A stretch of DNA of 64,000 nucleotides from Vanilla planifolia (GCA_023846275.1 JAIUJO010000089.1:1318501-1382500), one strand, 5' to 3'. Shown: positions 49,801 to 64,000, counted from the first letter of the stretch. Program-made: numbers and translations. Notes: generated by a model from the sequence alone, not told the origin.

Positions 49801-50640
49801 TTCCATCAGAATAATTGATAACCTAGCAAATTCTTATTTCCATCAACACCCACATCATGGTAAAAAAGGTACATTCTTTTAGTCACTTTTATTTTCTAGA
49901 TGGTAATTTAAAGTTTCAATTATCATTTTCTATTAAAAAACTCCATGTAGAGTTTATCTTAAATTCTCTATTTTATATGTATGAAATTGAATATAATAAA
50001 ATCATCTTATAATATTTATGCTTAACATTTAAAATATTACCACTTACTCAACTTAATAATCAATGTTACAACTTTGAAATACTAATCTTTAAATAGTTTT
50101 AAAATATCATAAACATCATCTAATCCTAATAAATTTATAATATTTTTTCATATTTCTTAATAATTTATTAAGCATCTCTAATATTATAGACTCCAAATTA
50201 AGCTAAAAATCTAAATCTATTATACATCATCAAACATATTATAATATGTTTTATACAAATCTAGTAATTATGTAATTATTTTCTTAAGTTATTAAATTTT
50301 TATAATATGTTGCTATATGACATATTATTCAAATGTTATTCTTTTATTACATTATATAACAAGGACATTGACATGTAATATAATAAAAAAATTCTATAAA
50401 TTAATGGATAAAAATGATTTTGATGTAAATATTTGACATGCTTTATTATCAAATAAGAAAATGAAGTAGAATGAGTGAAATACCTCCTAAATATATTATC
50501 CTCAAATATTCATGTACTATATTATGACCTCACATGTAATAAATATAGATGATATAAGACAATGATAATTCATTTATATCTATACAAATTCTACTTCACA
50601 TGATAATAAATAAGAATAACCTGTGGTGAGGAGAACTTAT
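46850..50640 (+). mobile_element. Repeat family L2, copy A (with nested insertion)
   Basis: Homologous in the same orientation to 57540-59945. Shared blocks include TAAATTAATAATGATG, 'GAGTCTATA', GAAGA.AGAGACTA, 'TATCGAGTTCATC' / 'TGTCGAGTTCATC', 'AATGTGTTGAGTTGT.AGGTTCA', and 'ATTATGACCTCACA' / 'ATTATAACCTCACA'. There is no coding capacity. In copy B the block at 57844 is a TATA box; here it has decayed to CTATATGA. The pattern suggests long terminal repeats or a large non-coding retroelement. The stretch 49110-50260 has no counterpart in copy B and is a later insertion. Confidence 0.68.
49110..50260 (+). mobile_element. Insertion nested in L2 copy A, LTR-like
   Basis: Absent from copy B at the same point of the alignment. 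It includes a TATAAATAGGG box at 49579-49586 followed by a leader-like stretch with CGTGCGAGCAA. It is probably a solo LTR or LTR fragment; its exact ends and any target duplication were not resolved. Confidence 0.5.
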
Positions 50641-50860
50641 CAATATCTATAAAATTATATTATATATAATATAGGGCAAGAATAGCCCATTTAAATCTAT
50701 ATGAGACTGCTATATACGACATAAGGTGAGTTTAGTCCATCTATTTCTACATAAATTTATTTTATATGATATGAAGTGAGGATCTCATATCTATATCAAC
50801 ATGATTCTACTATAAATGATGTGGGAGGATGAAAGCTTATTATGGTGAGGATATTCTATT
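50540..50860. repeat. Degenerate tandem repeats, about 70-80 bp
   Basis: Several loosely similar units with an ATATAAG.TGAG.. to CATCTATATCTA pattern ending 'TTCTACT...TGATAT'. Copy B keeps only about the first unit and a half (59850-59930). Confidence 0.5.
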
Positions 50861-51559
50861 ATGACATCTATAGTATTGGCATTGATTTTACAGAATAACG
50901 ATCTAAAGTGAGTGGAACTTGGGATATGTCTAAATGTATTAGAAATGAAAGGAATGATGGACTAATGAACTTATATTTAAGTGTTACAAAATGTAACAAA
51001 TAAGAAATATGAAAATAAAAAAATATACATATACATTTTTCATATTTTTTGTTAAATTTGTTACCTTTTCTATATAATAACATTTTATTATGGGTATAAT
51101 TATTAATTATTATGAAAAAATTATATCTTTTTATTATATCATTATAGATATATATATATTAAGAGCATTTTCTAGAAGCTCATTGGGGAACAAATGAGAA
51201 TGTGTAGCTAATGTTTTGGAAAGGAAAGTTGGGAAGTAAGTTTAAGAGTTAAGTAATTGTCATTCTAGTTTAACTAGAGAGGAATTTCAACTGGATTGGC
51301 AAATTAGAGTTCTACTATTATTTCTCACTTGAGATTTAGTTTTCTTCTAGATTTTTATATTAAAATTCTTATTTAATAATAACTCAAAATGATACTTAAT
51401 ATAATAATATTGGTGGGATTTGACAGTGTTAAGGGTTGGATGCTAATCACAAAGCTGTAGACATCATCGACAATAAGGTAAGATCCTTCAATAATAATGA
51501 TGTTGACATTTAGGCATCCATTCTAATAAGCAAGATTTTCAGATATTATAATTGATATT
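50861..51559. other. Spacer
   Basis: AT-rich; nothing recognised. Confidence 0.5.
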
Positions 51560-52255
51560 GTTAATTTTTAAAATATGTATAGCATATACTACTTATCAAG
51601 CAAGCTTTATGCCAATATCGTATGGAAGAAGGTCGTATGGAATGTCGAACGGAATTGAACAATACAAAATCAGTCTGTAGAGAAAGCTGAACGGAACAGA
51701 TCAGTACGAAATCAAGTCGTAGGGAAAGCTGAACGGAAACCAAATGATCAAATCTTGGTCGAGGAAGGGGGAGACAACCCTAGACGGCTCGAGAATCTTA
51801 CGAACTAAAAAGCTTATAAAGAGCAATGGCTACGTTATTTGTGTGATATGGGATTAAACTCTCATTCAATTGTCAAAGAAAGCACAAGGGCATGCGCGAT
51901 TGCCTTGCTGAGGTTAATAAAGGTAGAAGGGTAGGCATGATCCTACGGCTTAGGTTAATCAAGGTAAAATGCTACAAGTAAACACAGTAAAATGCCAAAC
52001 AATAGGTTCAAGCCCAAGCAAGATATGGGAGACGATGTGTAACCACTGCAGTACGTTTCTAATTCAAGTTATTTCTGGACACCCCATTTTAATACAGGTA
52101 GGAAAACCTACGTGCGATCCAATGGCCTAGACCAATGCAGCCTAGTGCAAACAGCAAGGATTTATCTCGAATGGTAAAATTAGGATTCAATCAAAAATGT
52201 CCATTTCAGGATCCAAATCAAACGGTGAATCCTGTGTCCGTTACCTGTGTATATT
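51560..52255 (+). mobile_element. LTR fragment, family L1, copy 2
   Basis: Matches 62850-63410 in the same orientation: CTTGGTCGAGGAA, ACGGCTCGAGA, GCGATCCAATGGCC and TGTCCGTTACC occur in the same order and spacing. It stops at TGTCCGTTACC, before the region where copies 1 and 3 have their TATA box, and AT-rich DNA follows. It is a truncated fragment. Confidence 0.8.
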
Positions 52256-52699
52256 TTTGACATAAAATTATTTTAAGATATTTTCTCAAACTTTTTAAAA
52301 GTAATTTTTCAATTATTTTCTTAAATTTTTTTATAAAAAACAAGAACTTTATTCTTAATAATTAATTTTCCTCTTATTGAACCACATCTCATACACATTA
52401 AAAACAATACATAACAATACCATAAATAAACTTTGATAAAATAAAGTGAATCTTGTTGAATACTTTTCAAAAAAAATTTAAATGAATATTGTTCTTCTTA
52501 TCGACTAAATCCATAAATTTAAATTTTTATATACTTTTTAAAAGTAAAGTAACATATACAAAAAAACTACATATTATTATAGTGAATATGAATTCTTCAT
52601 GAATAAATTTCTAAAAAAATTGTTTCCTTCACATAGTTTATATTGAACCCTTATTTTCAAGTTTGAACCATTTACTATAGACTCGTGAAGTCATTTGTA
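52256..52699. other. AT-rich spacer
   Basis: Nothing recognised. Confidence 0.5.
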
Positions 52700-53745
<1,046 letters not shown>

Positions 53746-54789
53746 CATTAAATTTGTATCATTTATGCAACAAAGAAATTTCTTTTAGTGGTTGGTATAT
53801 CTCAAAAAGCGTGCCCTTCCGCTCTCCTGCCCGCTTTTTAAAATTCCTTCTCGGAATGCTCAATTTGTACTTCCATGTAAACCCTCAAAACGAGCCCTAT
53901 TAAAATATGAATGAACCATGTTGCACATCTCAACAGTTCGTTATTCAATTTATTAAATATTCTCTGCTTTACAGTTTGTTATTTTAGTCTTAAAAAAAAC
54001 AAGAAAAAAAGTGGTCGTACGAAAAGAAAAAGCAACAGCTCTTTTGCGGAAGCCTTAACCTTTGTATTTTCCATATGGCAGTAACCCCATTTGGCCTTCC
54101 TCCACATGGGAAGCTGTAGTGAAATACACGTATCAAATTCTTAATGCTACTCGATTGGCATTCTGCAAAATTCTCACGTTTAGTCTTCTTGCTGGACGAG
54201 CGGATACTAACTGTTGAAACAAAATTAGTTAATAGTAAATAATTATTAAAATAAAAATTTACATTTAATTAGGTGTAAATTGAAAATTACGAGATGATTT
54301 CGCGACGTGCTAACGTTGCTTTGATATGGGGACCCTTTGATGTGATGTTCTGAGGCCGATTCAATCATTTTTGACGTGTAGCGGTTGTTCAAACAATAAG
54401 CACAACTTCTGCCCCTACTTTTTATTTCACAAAAAGACCACCTGACCTGAAGTGAGTGCATCTGTGGAGCCTTTTATGGAAAAAATATATATTTTTTTCA
54501 ATTATTATGTTTAAAAAAAAGGTTTTTATAGTTTATTTTGAAAACTAAAGTAAAAAAGTTGTACCTGAATGATAAATAGAGAAAAAAATATTATTAGAAT
54601 ATGAGATTCTGAAATACTTTATAAGAAAATGAAATTAGCTAACAAAAAAACTCATGAGATAAGCATTATTTTGTTAGAGTTGGGAAACTTGATCTTGGTC
54701 TAATACGTGTTATTTGTTTGATTGGTCAAAAGCATCCAAATATTATTAAGAAAATAAAAAATTATATTTTAATTTATCATATGATGTTT
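53746..54789. other. Mixed-composition spacer
   Basis: Contains a less AT-rich block (53800-54460) with GCGTGCCC, GACGAGCGG and CGCGACGTGC patches but no coherent frame. It could be old promoter or transposon sequence; not identified. Confidence 0.4.
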
Positions 54790-55429
54790 TATTATTTGGA
54801 TGTCTATGATGAAAAAACAAGGATTATATGACAAGCTTATCATAAGACAAGTCAAAAAATATGCATATTCACGTTCATATAATGGCGTTGATGGGTTGAT
54901 GATTCATCTTGCTCTTTTTCTAAATGTTACCTTCAAGTGAGAGCTATTCAAATTTGACATTACCATTGTCTTGTATACACAAAATCAGCAAGTTCTCCAC
55001 TAGGGCCTTGGATAAGATACTTTAAAGTGAAAAATACTCAACTTGGTTTTGTCATAAACCATTCATAATGATCACACCATTAACCTTCCTTTAAAGGATT
55101 ACCTTGATAGTTATTAAGAGTCTTCAGATCCCATAATGTTCTTTAGGTGATGACTCCTCCAAAATTTGATGCATAGCAAGTTGTAGTTGAATCCACATCT
55201 CAAGTGGTTCGAATGAAAAATGGCTACTTCTCCAATGGCCATATTTGTATTTTTTGAAGATTAACTAAGTTGGTAGCAAAACAAAAATCATGCCACTGTA
55301 TCACCATGGGCTTATGAAGAGAGAGGCTTGTTGATATTCCTATTAGAGTTGACCTCGACAACATGAACGAACATGAGGCCTTCATTTCTCAAAGCCAATA
55401 CAAGGATAAAACATGTCTCAAAAAAGTTA

Positions 55430-55760
55430 GAGTACTACTATGACTGAAGAGGAAGAGGATCCAAAGAAGCCAAATGTACCTATTTTGGAAGCAATTGTGC
55501 TAACTGAATGGGATACAAATGAAAATAGTGTTATTATGTTCTATATTGCAAGTTACAAATTATTTAGGTAATTTGTTTTATCAAAGAGTATTATTAACCA
55601 TTTGGAGCAAAAGCATAAAAAAATTATCCATTTGTTAAATCTATTGCTTAGAAGAAGAGAATTAAGTCAATGGGTTCCACTCTTGAGAAATGGAAAGAAC
55701 TTGGACTAATCAGACTAATTTCCAAAGCCAAAATGTCAAACTCTTTACTCGTAAGTGGTT
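55430..55760 (+). mobile_element. Possible Ty1/copia gag remnant
   Basis: From about 55438 a frame reads MTEEEEDPKKPNVP then LTEWDTNENSVIMFYIAS. The copia gag pattern is acidic residues, then 'P....WD.ENS.VM.WL..S'. Downstream frames read KWKELGLIRLISKAKMSN. The similarity is short and there are breaks on both sides, so this is a low-confidence call. The DNA at 54790-55430 before it has no recognised content. Confidence 0.33.
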
Positions 55761-57243
55761 GAGTAATGTCACCTCTTATTTTATTTTTTTAAAGTATCAA
55801 CCCATATTTTCAATTTATGTCAGTTAAAATAATTTTTGTTCTCAAAAAAATTATATTTTAAAATAATAGCCTTGTATATATAACCATAATCATTCTCATT
55901 GCTGTTATTGTAGGACTATTCGTATATCTGCCACTTTACCTTGATGCATGCTAGAGGATGTTTCTTGTCCAATGATTTTAACCTTAAGATATTGCCTTAT
56001 GATCACTACCTACTTTCTTTAGTCTTGGATATTATGTGGCAACAAATTTTTACTTAGTTTATCTTAAAACTACGTTGCATCATGATCATAACCTGAATTT
56101 ATTATGTTAATGAATTAATCATCTTTGGTCATCATTCATAAATCAAAGTAGATTATTTTCTAAAATCTATTTTTACAACTTAAAATTATTATTTTACATA
56201 TATAAAACAAATATTTTTCTCCTTTCTCTTATGTGATTAATGATCCTTATAGCCCTCGATCGTGAAGTATAACAATACTCTACTTGTGTCATGCACTACT
56301 CGATTTAATATTAATTAAAGGTATTAATATACTCCAAAATACCAAATTAATGAGTAAATAAATAAAGTAAGAAACAAAAACCTTGAGGGCACCATGTAAA
56401 ATTGAGATGATAAAAAACATTACAAATTAAAATATTAAATTCAATTAAATAATTGTATAAATAATTATGCCCATTTCTTAAAGCTATTATTCAAAAATAA
56501 AAGTTGAAATAGCTTTTTTATACAATATCTGTCATACATATGAAACAACTCATAGAGTTCTCAAAAGAACGCATCTCATCACATAAAGGATCTGATGTTA
56601 AAACTTCTAAGAATCCTAAACTCTATAAATATCTCATTCATAATCTATAATATAAGTATGTATATAATATATATAAAAAATAAACTATTAGATTTAAGCA
56701 GTAAAGTAGTGTGAAATCATGATATATAGCATGCAAATAAATACGAAGCAATAAATAAGAATTTATGATAAAAAATATTAAATATGTTGAACATTTGCAT
56801 TTGAGCTTGCATGTTCTATAATCAAGTATGTATATAATTATCATATAATACTAATATTATATAGTAGTAATATTATCTCTTTCTTTTCTTATTTTTAATT
56901 TTATTTTTTTCATATTTTTATTTTTATTCTTTTCTTTCTTTATTAAGGCATTTTTTTATATGACTACTATCCTTACTTCATAAGTTTCTATATTATGTTA
57001 TATCTATGTGGTATTAACCATATCACATGACCTCTATCGATAATTGGCCAAGCCATCAAAGTATATCTCCTACCACCACTGGCCTTCTCTGAAATACTAA
57101 TAGAAATAAGTCTTTACTCTTTGTTACCTAGTATTGAAGTGCTCATAACAACAAAAATGAGGTCAAATATCAATTTTAACATGGAATCACCCTTTAACAT
57201 TGTTATGTATAAAGTACTAATGACAGTGAGATCTTTGTCTATT
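55761..57243. other. AT-rich spacer
   Basis: No gene. It includes a T-rich tract at 56870-56950 just before the L2 copy B region. Confidence 0.5.
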
Positions 57244-57457
57244 ATGCCCCTTATTTAAGTACCAATAATAATAAGTGATAAAGTCATATTGATCAATTGT
57301 GAGATAAAGTTATAGATAAAATTTTATCTTCTAATTTTCACATTTCAATTATGGCCCTTATTTTAAGTACCAATAATAATAATAGATAAAGTCATATTGA
57401 TCAATTATGAGATAAAGTCATAGATAAAATTTTATCTTCTAATTTTCACATTTCTCA
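57244..57457. repeat. Two-copy tandem duplication, 107 bp period
   Basis: Units start ATGCCCCTTA at 57244 and ATGGCCCTTA at 57351. Both contain AGTACCAATAATAATAA, AAAGTCATATTGATCAATT and TTTTATCTTCTAATTTTCAC. Differences are few, so it is relatively recent. Confidence 0.92.
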
Positions 57458-57539
57458 TGATGATATATATCATTAAGCTTATCCAATCAATCCTTATCTT
57501 TCATTTTTTTCTATATCTTTCTTGTTTTGTGTTCTAAAA

Positions 57540-59945
57540 CTCATAACACATATAGAATTGTAAATAATAAAATGTAGGTGGGATAGAATATTAATTTTTA
57601 TGATTATGATTTTGGTTGGCTTCTTATGACCATTTTGTGCGGTGCTAGAAGTGTATTTCAATGATAATTATTTTTTCAAAATAAATATGATACAAATAGT
57701 TGAATAGAAGAAATTATTTTTAATACACATGCATTTCATATGATTGTACATCCATTGTTCCCTAATCTTATCAATTATAAATTAATAATGATGTTTTTTA
57801 ATACACTTATAAAATTTGATGACAGTGAATTACGGTTTGAGTCTATAAAAGAAAAGATGTTTGAAAGATCAATGTGTAAAGCTTATTATAAAGTTGAGTA
57901 GTTTTGTTAAGAACCACCAAGAAGGAGTGAGTCAAGGAGGTTGTCAAGTAAGGCATCATTACTATGCTAAGATTTTTTCGAGCAAAGAAGAGAGAGTGAA
58001 GGTGAAGCTCAATTATAGGGAGAAAACTATAAGAATGAAGAACCATTGGGAAAACTTTGTTGTAGCTTGAGGAGAAGATCAAAAGCAAGAAGATGAGAAG
58101 AAGAGAGACTATCACAAGCAAATAGCAAAGGAAATTGAGTAGTAGTTATCAAAGTAAAGATAGACATTTAAATTGATTCTTTTTTAAATGTAATTTAGTT
58201 TTACATAAATAAAAATATATGATTATGTTATAAGTTAAGTAAGAACTAGATTTAAATTAATTTAGATGTGGTATGGAGGGAATCAATGCTAATTTGAATT
58301 GAACCCAAGACATATAGAATGAGAGTTGTTAGCAATTATTAATATGTATCATTCAAATAATTTTGTCTACATCATATGGTACGATCAATTTAATCTTGTA
58401 AGGAAAGCTATGATGAAACATGGTATAAGATAATCACATTAGAAAAATTTTGGGGTTATAATAGTCAAAGAAGAATTTAAGTTATAGGTTGAGGTGTCGA
58501 GTTCATCGCATTAGAACAATATATGTGCCATATTTGTATAATGTGTTGAGTTGTGAGGTTCATCATATGAAGGTAGTTGTAAATACGAACATAAATCACA
58601 TAATGTCTTGTGGGATCAATAACATTATTAATCAAAGCTAAATTTTTTAAAATAAAAAATCTATTAATTATAAGAAACAAGATTGTAAAAGAATATTGTA
58701 GAAAGTTTTAAATGAAATATTATATAGTGTGGCTAGTTGATCGTGCTGAACAGTTAGTTAAAGCTATGGATAAATGATTAAGTCTTGAGAGAGAAGAGAC
58801 TACGTTAGAGTTGTACATCATGTGCCATTATAAGGTATGACATTTTGGTGGTTGATTAACAATGGAAACGTATGATTTGATTAAGAAGATTGTATTATGT
58901 AAAGTGAGAAATAGTGAATTGATCATATTTTATGATGGGAGTATCATTAAAGTATGAATGATTGACAAGGGAACAAAATTAAGAGAGAATAAAAATCATA
59001 CAGTACAATGTTAGGGATCATACTATATGTTTAGAAATGATATAAATAACAAAATGCTAGTTTTGGAAATTATGTAGTCTTATATAATTCAAAATGCTTA
59101 TTTTTGATACAACATATGGTAGAATGAGAGAATTACATATGTACGATCTAAGGCAATAACTTAAAGGCTTATAAGAAATTATTATGATTTAAATTCCTAA
59201 ATAAACATGTCACATATAGGACATATGTTGAGCATTAAATAAACATGATAATGTAAAAAATCAAGAAAAGATTTAGATTAAAAAAAGACGTTAACTTTTA
59301 TATTTAGATAAATAAATTTGATAATTACGATATACATATATTAATAAATTGATTTATAATTTTTTGCAAAGTGATAAATTTTTTGATGTTATTATCTTTT
59401 AATAAACTTTATGAGCTTTAAAATATTTTTTATTTTATTTTTAATGCATTAAGGATAATAGATAAACTTAGTATTTATGATGTAAATATGCTGATAAATT
59501 ATTTTTATATTATTTATAAAATTACATTCTTTTTATGTTATCTTTTTATAAAATTCACAGATATTAGAACATTTTTATACAAACGTAAAAATTATGTAAT
59601 TATTTTCTTGGGTTATCATTATTTATCTAGTATTTAATTCACGAGTTATTAATTTATCGTATTATATAATAAGGATATTGGCATGCAATATAATATAAAC
59701 TTTCATAAGTTAATAAATAAAAAATAATTTGGAATATAGATATTTGGTATGCTTGATTATCAATTAAGAAAATAAAATTATTGATATACCTCTAAATATA
59801 TTATGCTCAAATAATCTTATACCATATTATAACCTCACACACAACAAATATATATGATACAAGATGAGAATAGCTCATCTATATTTATACAAATTCTATT
59901 AGACATGATATAATACGAGGACAACCCAAGGAACAATTAAAAGTA
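57540..59945 (+). mobile_element. Repeat family L2, copy B
   Basis: Uninterrupted homologue of copy A (46850-50640); shared blocks are listed there. No protein similarity; frames at 57843-58121 (-) and 57861-58070 (+) overlap on opposite strands and are not shared with copy A. It keeps a TATA box that copy A has lost. An A/G-rich leader follows it. Confidence 0.68.
57844..57850 (+). promoter_or_regulatory. TATA box in L2 copy B
   Basis: TATAAAA followed by a purine-rich leader; the aligned place in copy A is CTATATGA. An inferred element promoter. Confidence 0.45.
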
Positions 59946-62129
59946 ACAAGCTAATGCAAAAAGATAACTAAAGATAAAAATGCTAAAGGTGCTAAATGTT
60001 TTTGTTTCGTAATTGATTTTATTTTTGTAGCTTATATATGTGCTCATATACTCTTTTAATATATTATATTGTTTACAATTGACCTTGCAATTTGCTACCA
60101 AATATTACTTATTTTACGTATATGTACATCTATTGGCACTAAGCGAGTGACAGTTGGCTCAATCTATTTTTGTTAGAACATGTCTAGATCAAAATGTGAA
60201 ACACCATGAGAATATCGAGAAAAAGTGAGATCTAGAATGTACTGATTTGAAAGATATTACATTGTCATAAAAGTGTTGTTATGGGTTTATTAGGATTATT
60301 TGATCAAAATGACATGCATTATTATATCATTAAGTAGTGATGGATGAAATTTGTGATTTTGAAAGAAAGTGTTAAAACTTGTAATTTCTAGAATTGCATG
60401 GATTGTTGGTTTTATTCACTTTTGCAATTCATTTAAAATAATTCCTTTAAATTTTTTGAATTTTTTTTGTTACTTGATTTTGAGAGGTTTAGAAAGAGTG
60501 AAAATCTTTCATGGTTTCAAAATGACTAAAAGAAATAAGTAAAGAAAATTAATACTACTCAAATCCAGAAAAGGTCGAGTGAAAGAAAAAGGTCATCACA
60601 ATGAGTACTATTTTTGTACTTCTTATTTTATTTCTACTCCACTTATTATTGTATGAACTTGAATATTAAAATAGAAAAAAGAATTTATTTATTTTAATTA
60701 GAATTTGAAACTAAATCATGTAATTGGATTTAAGACAAAAAATAGTTTGAACATATTGATGACACAAAAGTAGGCATCTCAACATTGCGAAGGACATGGA
60801 TCATATTTTTATTTGAATGATGAAAGTGGCATAGAACAAATAAAAAAGAGGTAAAACCTATTTTATTATGAGAAACACATGGATCAAAGTATATGATGCA
60901 TCTTGGGATAACAAAAAGGTATCATTATAACAAAAATGTATCATGATACAACATTGTTTTGAATAAATATTAGGTTTGTTGGCGAAATTTGTATCTCAAG
61001 ATCCCCTTACCATTCTTCTTTCAAGATTTTATCTTTTAGACCTACGTAATGAAAAGCATTACATGACCTATATATAAACTCTATATGTAATGAGGCATAG
61101 GTTCCTATGTTTAGCCAATTTTGAATAATATAATGAGCTTTAGAATTAGTTATTTGATACAAATCTATTGATGAATTAAATCCAACATGGTGAACTTTGA
61201 ATTAGCTCTTGAGAGGGTGAAAATTATGACACAAATGAAGAGTTTTTGTTATTATCAAATTTCATTGTAGTTCATCCTTTGATATTCTTTTTTCTATTTT
61301 TTCAACTTTTCTCCAATCAGTTAATCCTCATGATTTTTGTTTAATAGTTTCCAATTTAAATTTGGCCACCTCTCACTTCTAAACCCTAAATTGCCAACTC
61401 TTAATCCAATTTCTCACTTTTACCAACTACTTTGTTGGCAAACTTTCTCACATATCCTACCACCTCACTACCCTTAGCTCATTTGGTGACATCGACAGCC
61501 TTTCCCAAAGTTGTCCAAATCAACTAACAAATGCCTCCTACTTTCTGATTGCCTAACCACGATTGGCCCTCATCGATTTTGTCCCCCTAATACTAATGCC
61601 ATTGGTGTTCACTTATTCTACCTTCACCCACACTACTCATCCTGACAACTACAAACATCACCTACCACTTTTTCATTTTACAATTCTTGATGCTAGCAAC
61701 CTCTTTGTGTCGTCAAGGCCTTCCGACCATTAGATCTTCCCATGAATTGCCTTATTTCAGATCTTCAGCACAATGTTTGGGCATCGACCCTATATAAGTT
61801 TGAATGCTTGATAATTACTAAACTTTATGAAGCTTTATGTGATGTTAGTCTCACTTAACCACTCATGTTCGCAAGAAGTTTGCTGTTGTATGATACTTTT
61901 CTATGAGATCACTTTTGTTTTTCCCCATGTTCACTGACGTATGATCTTTTTCATTATTTCCATTCTATACATATATAATTTTTAACAGTTTAGTATTTTT
62001 CCCTATACATAAGTTGTGTGAAATTAAATTCTGCAATTTGTGTGAATGAATGTATGCATTGAAAAGGTTTTTAAATTAGTGGTAGTATTCTTTGATTTCC
62101 TTTGAATCAAATAACGATACTTTCATTCA
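59946..62129. other. Spacer without recognised genes
   Basis: AT-rich, with a C-rich stretch at 61360-61700 whose frames are short and resemble nothing. Confidence 0.5.
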
Positions 62130-64000
62130 TGATGTTCCCTTTAATTGTTAGTGTGCTTGTTACACTCTTGTGTTTGATGAGTCAAGCATAAATGTTTATA
62201 TATCATTTGGGCTTGCTTTAAGTAAAAATTATTAATATTAAATTAAGTTAAGCCATGAACTTAAAATGTCTAAAATAGTGGCCTTTAAGACTCTTGGAGT
62301 GATGGCAAGCTTAAAGGAAATTAAAGGCATGCACCAAAATCTTTATACTTGAATATCTCTTCATTTCTCTTGAATTTGATATGTCCAAATTTTGAGATGA
62401 TGTGGCACATTAGTAGTATTAATATTTGAAAATATTATAGTTTAATAATTTTTGAATTTTTATTTTTGGGCTAAGCATTATTGATGAAAAGTATTGACAT
62501 CGGTATTTGATTTTTTAAAATTATTTAAGAATTATTTTTCATGAATTTCTTTTTATTATCATTTAGGACACTTGTAATACTATCATAATGTAAAATTAGT
62601 TTGGTATACTTATATTCAAAATTTTGGCACAAAAATTCTCACAAAATACTTTAAAACCACTTTAGTCTTGGAAATTTTCAATGTAGCATTGGGCGGGTCG
62701 ACCCGACCCGACGGCCGCTCTGTTCGGGCTTTAAGGATTTAAAAAATAAAATAAAGTAAGAATTGTGTGACAAACCAAAAAGGGGTGAGCTAAGCACAAA
62801 GGCTGCAGAAAGAGCACTGCTAAACAGAACAAGTGAGAAATCAGCTTACAGCTGATGGACGGAACAAGTGCGAAACAAGTGCTCAGCCCATAGAGAAACC
62901 TGACTAGAACATGCGCGAAATCAAGTGAACTAGAACCAAGTGATGAAACCTTGGTCGAGGAATGGGGCAGCCAACCCCAAACGGCTCGAGAGGCACACGA
63001 ATCGAAAGTGTTATAGAGAGCAATCACAAAGACATTTGGACTATGTGGGACTAAACTCCCATTCGATTTTCAAAGAAGCTGGAAGGGCAAGCGTGATCGA
63101 ATGGCTTAGATTAATCAAAGTAAATCGTAGCATGATAACAGTAATACGACCAAGCAGGAGATTCGAGCCCGAGCAAAATCTTCAAGAGGATGCAGAACAA
63201 TTGCAGTAAGTTTCTACGTTAGTTGATGTCTAGACACATTATTTTAATGCATGCAAGACAACCAACGCGCGATCCAATGGCCAAGATCAAGGCCTCCTAG
63301 ATCCAACGACCAGGATTGATCTCAAACTGTAAATTCGAGATTCAATAAGAAACGTCTATTTCAGGCTCCAAATCGAACGGTGACTGCTTTGTGTCCGTTA
63401 CCCAAATGGCTAGTTCATTTTAGAGCCATTGAGAGTGGATTTAGAGCTCAAGTTAAGTTCTATAAATAAGGAATGATGAAGAACTCCTAGAGGTTAGCAT
63501 TGCTAAGATTTCAAAGCTTTCAAATCACAATATCAAGCAATTCTAAGTGCATACGGTGCTTCTAAAGTCACAAAGTGAAAGCTGCAAGAAATAACCCGAA
63601 ATTGGAGGTTTTTCCTTCAACTATGTTTCAATCTCTATTCTTCTCTCTCTTCGGTAATGTGCGTGCCTCATATTTCTCTTAAAATTGTCTTAAGTTTTGT
63701 CAATTTTTTGTATTTCTTTCTTTGGGCCAGGGGCATCCCAACAATTGTGCAAAAACCCGGGGTTTGAGTTGAGCCCAAAGAAACTCAAATACGTTTGGGA
63801 TTAGCCATAGGTAAAATCCCAAGTAGGTTTGAGGTGAACCGTACCAAAAACCTCGCTTGTAATTTGCTGATTTTAGTGGTCTTTTCCCGACGTCGGTTGG
63901 GGGTGGACGTAGGCCCGATTTTGAGTCGAGCCACCTTAAAAATCTTTTATGTACTATTTTTTTATTCTTGCTTAAAAGATTTAAGTTTTAATTGAAACAA
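62130..64000 (+). mobile_element. LTR, family L1, copy 3 (runs off the window)
   Basis: The fullest L1 copy. Its first 1.37 kb match copy 1 in inverted orientation and its middle matches copy 2. It has a TATA box at 63461, then a leader, and at 63900-63945 GGTGGACGTAGGCCCGA then GAGTCGAGCCACCTTAAA. This matches the 'GTGGACGTAGGC...CCGAACCAC' block often found near the 3' end of plant LTRs, which supports LTR identity and orientation. The LTR is then at least 1.87 kb, which is long. Frames at 62940-63209 and 63795-63995 are not conserved between copies. Confidence 0.75.
63461..63468 (+). promoter_or_regulatory. TATA box of L1 LTR copy 3
   Basis: TATAAATA preceded by GAGCTCAAGTTAAGTTC. It is conserved with copy 1 on the other strand at 5629-5636. 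Confidence 0.6.

Noticed and set aside
57843-58121. 92-codon minus-strand and 69-codon plus-strand frames in L2 copy B
   Set aside because: They overlap on opposite strands in a repeat and are not preserved in copy A.
62940-63209. 89-codon frame with basic residues
   Set aside because: Inside L1 copy 3; copy 2 breaks the frame, so this is LTR sequence, not protein.

Overview
This is AT-rich nuclear DNA from a flowering plant. There are no bacterial-style operons, CRISPR arrays, tRNAs or rRNAs that I could see. The evidence for a plant is two spindle-microtubule genes with angiosperm intron structure and GT/AG splice sites, plus many decayed LTR retrotransposons. The species is not resolved; a monocot is possible but unproven. 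I found no intact protein-coding gene.

Layout. 0-7 kb: a decayed Ty3/gypsy reverse transcriptase at the left edge, AT-rich spacer, and a minus-strand LTR fragment (family L1). 7.87-20.15 kb (+): a decayed, intron-bearing kinesin-14 gene (ATK/KATA type). Six N-terminal and stalk exons lie at 7.87-9.21 kb and six motor-domain exons at 18.5-20.15 kb. The roughly 9.3 kb between them holds a second gypsy remnant with reverse transcriptase and integrase, and I could not find the missing stalk, neck and early motor exons. A five-copy minisatellite of about 93 bp starts right after the kinesin stop. 20.6-28.9 kb: no identifiable gene, with a possible 5' end of a minus-strand transcript near 27.1-27.5 kb. 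29.19-42.1 kb (+): a decayed AUGMIN subunit 5 gene with eight recognisable exons. It has a one-base frameshift, several stops, an internal deletion and no C-terminus. Its fifth intron carries a complete-looking non-autonomous LTR element with only gag and protease (37.0-40.8 kb). 43.0-43.4 kb: an isolated GC-richer coding-like fragment. 46.8-50.6 kb and 57.5-59.9 kb: two diverged same-orientation copies of a second LTR-like family (L2); the first carries a nested insertion. 51.6-52.3 kb and 62.1-64.0 kb: two more L1 copies on the plus strand; the last runs off the window. A tandem duplication with a 574 bp period and a 100 bp TA tract lie at 52.7-53.7 kb.

Functional reading: the two recognised genes both encode spindle and phragmoplast microtubule factors (a minus-end-directed kinesin and a subunit of the gamma-tubulin-recruiting augmin complex). 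They lie 9 kb apart on the same strand, both keep introns and both are broken. They look like unprocessed duplicate copies decaying in a transposon-rich region. No new biological system is evident. The items most worth following up are this pair of spindle pseudogenes, the gag-protease-only retroelement inside AUG5, and the two repeat families with preserved promoter-like TATA boxes.
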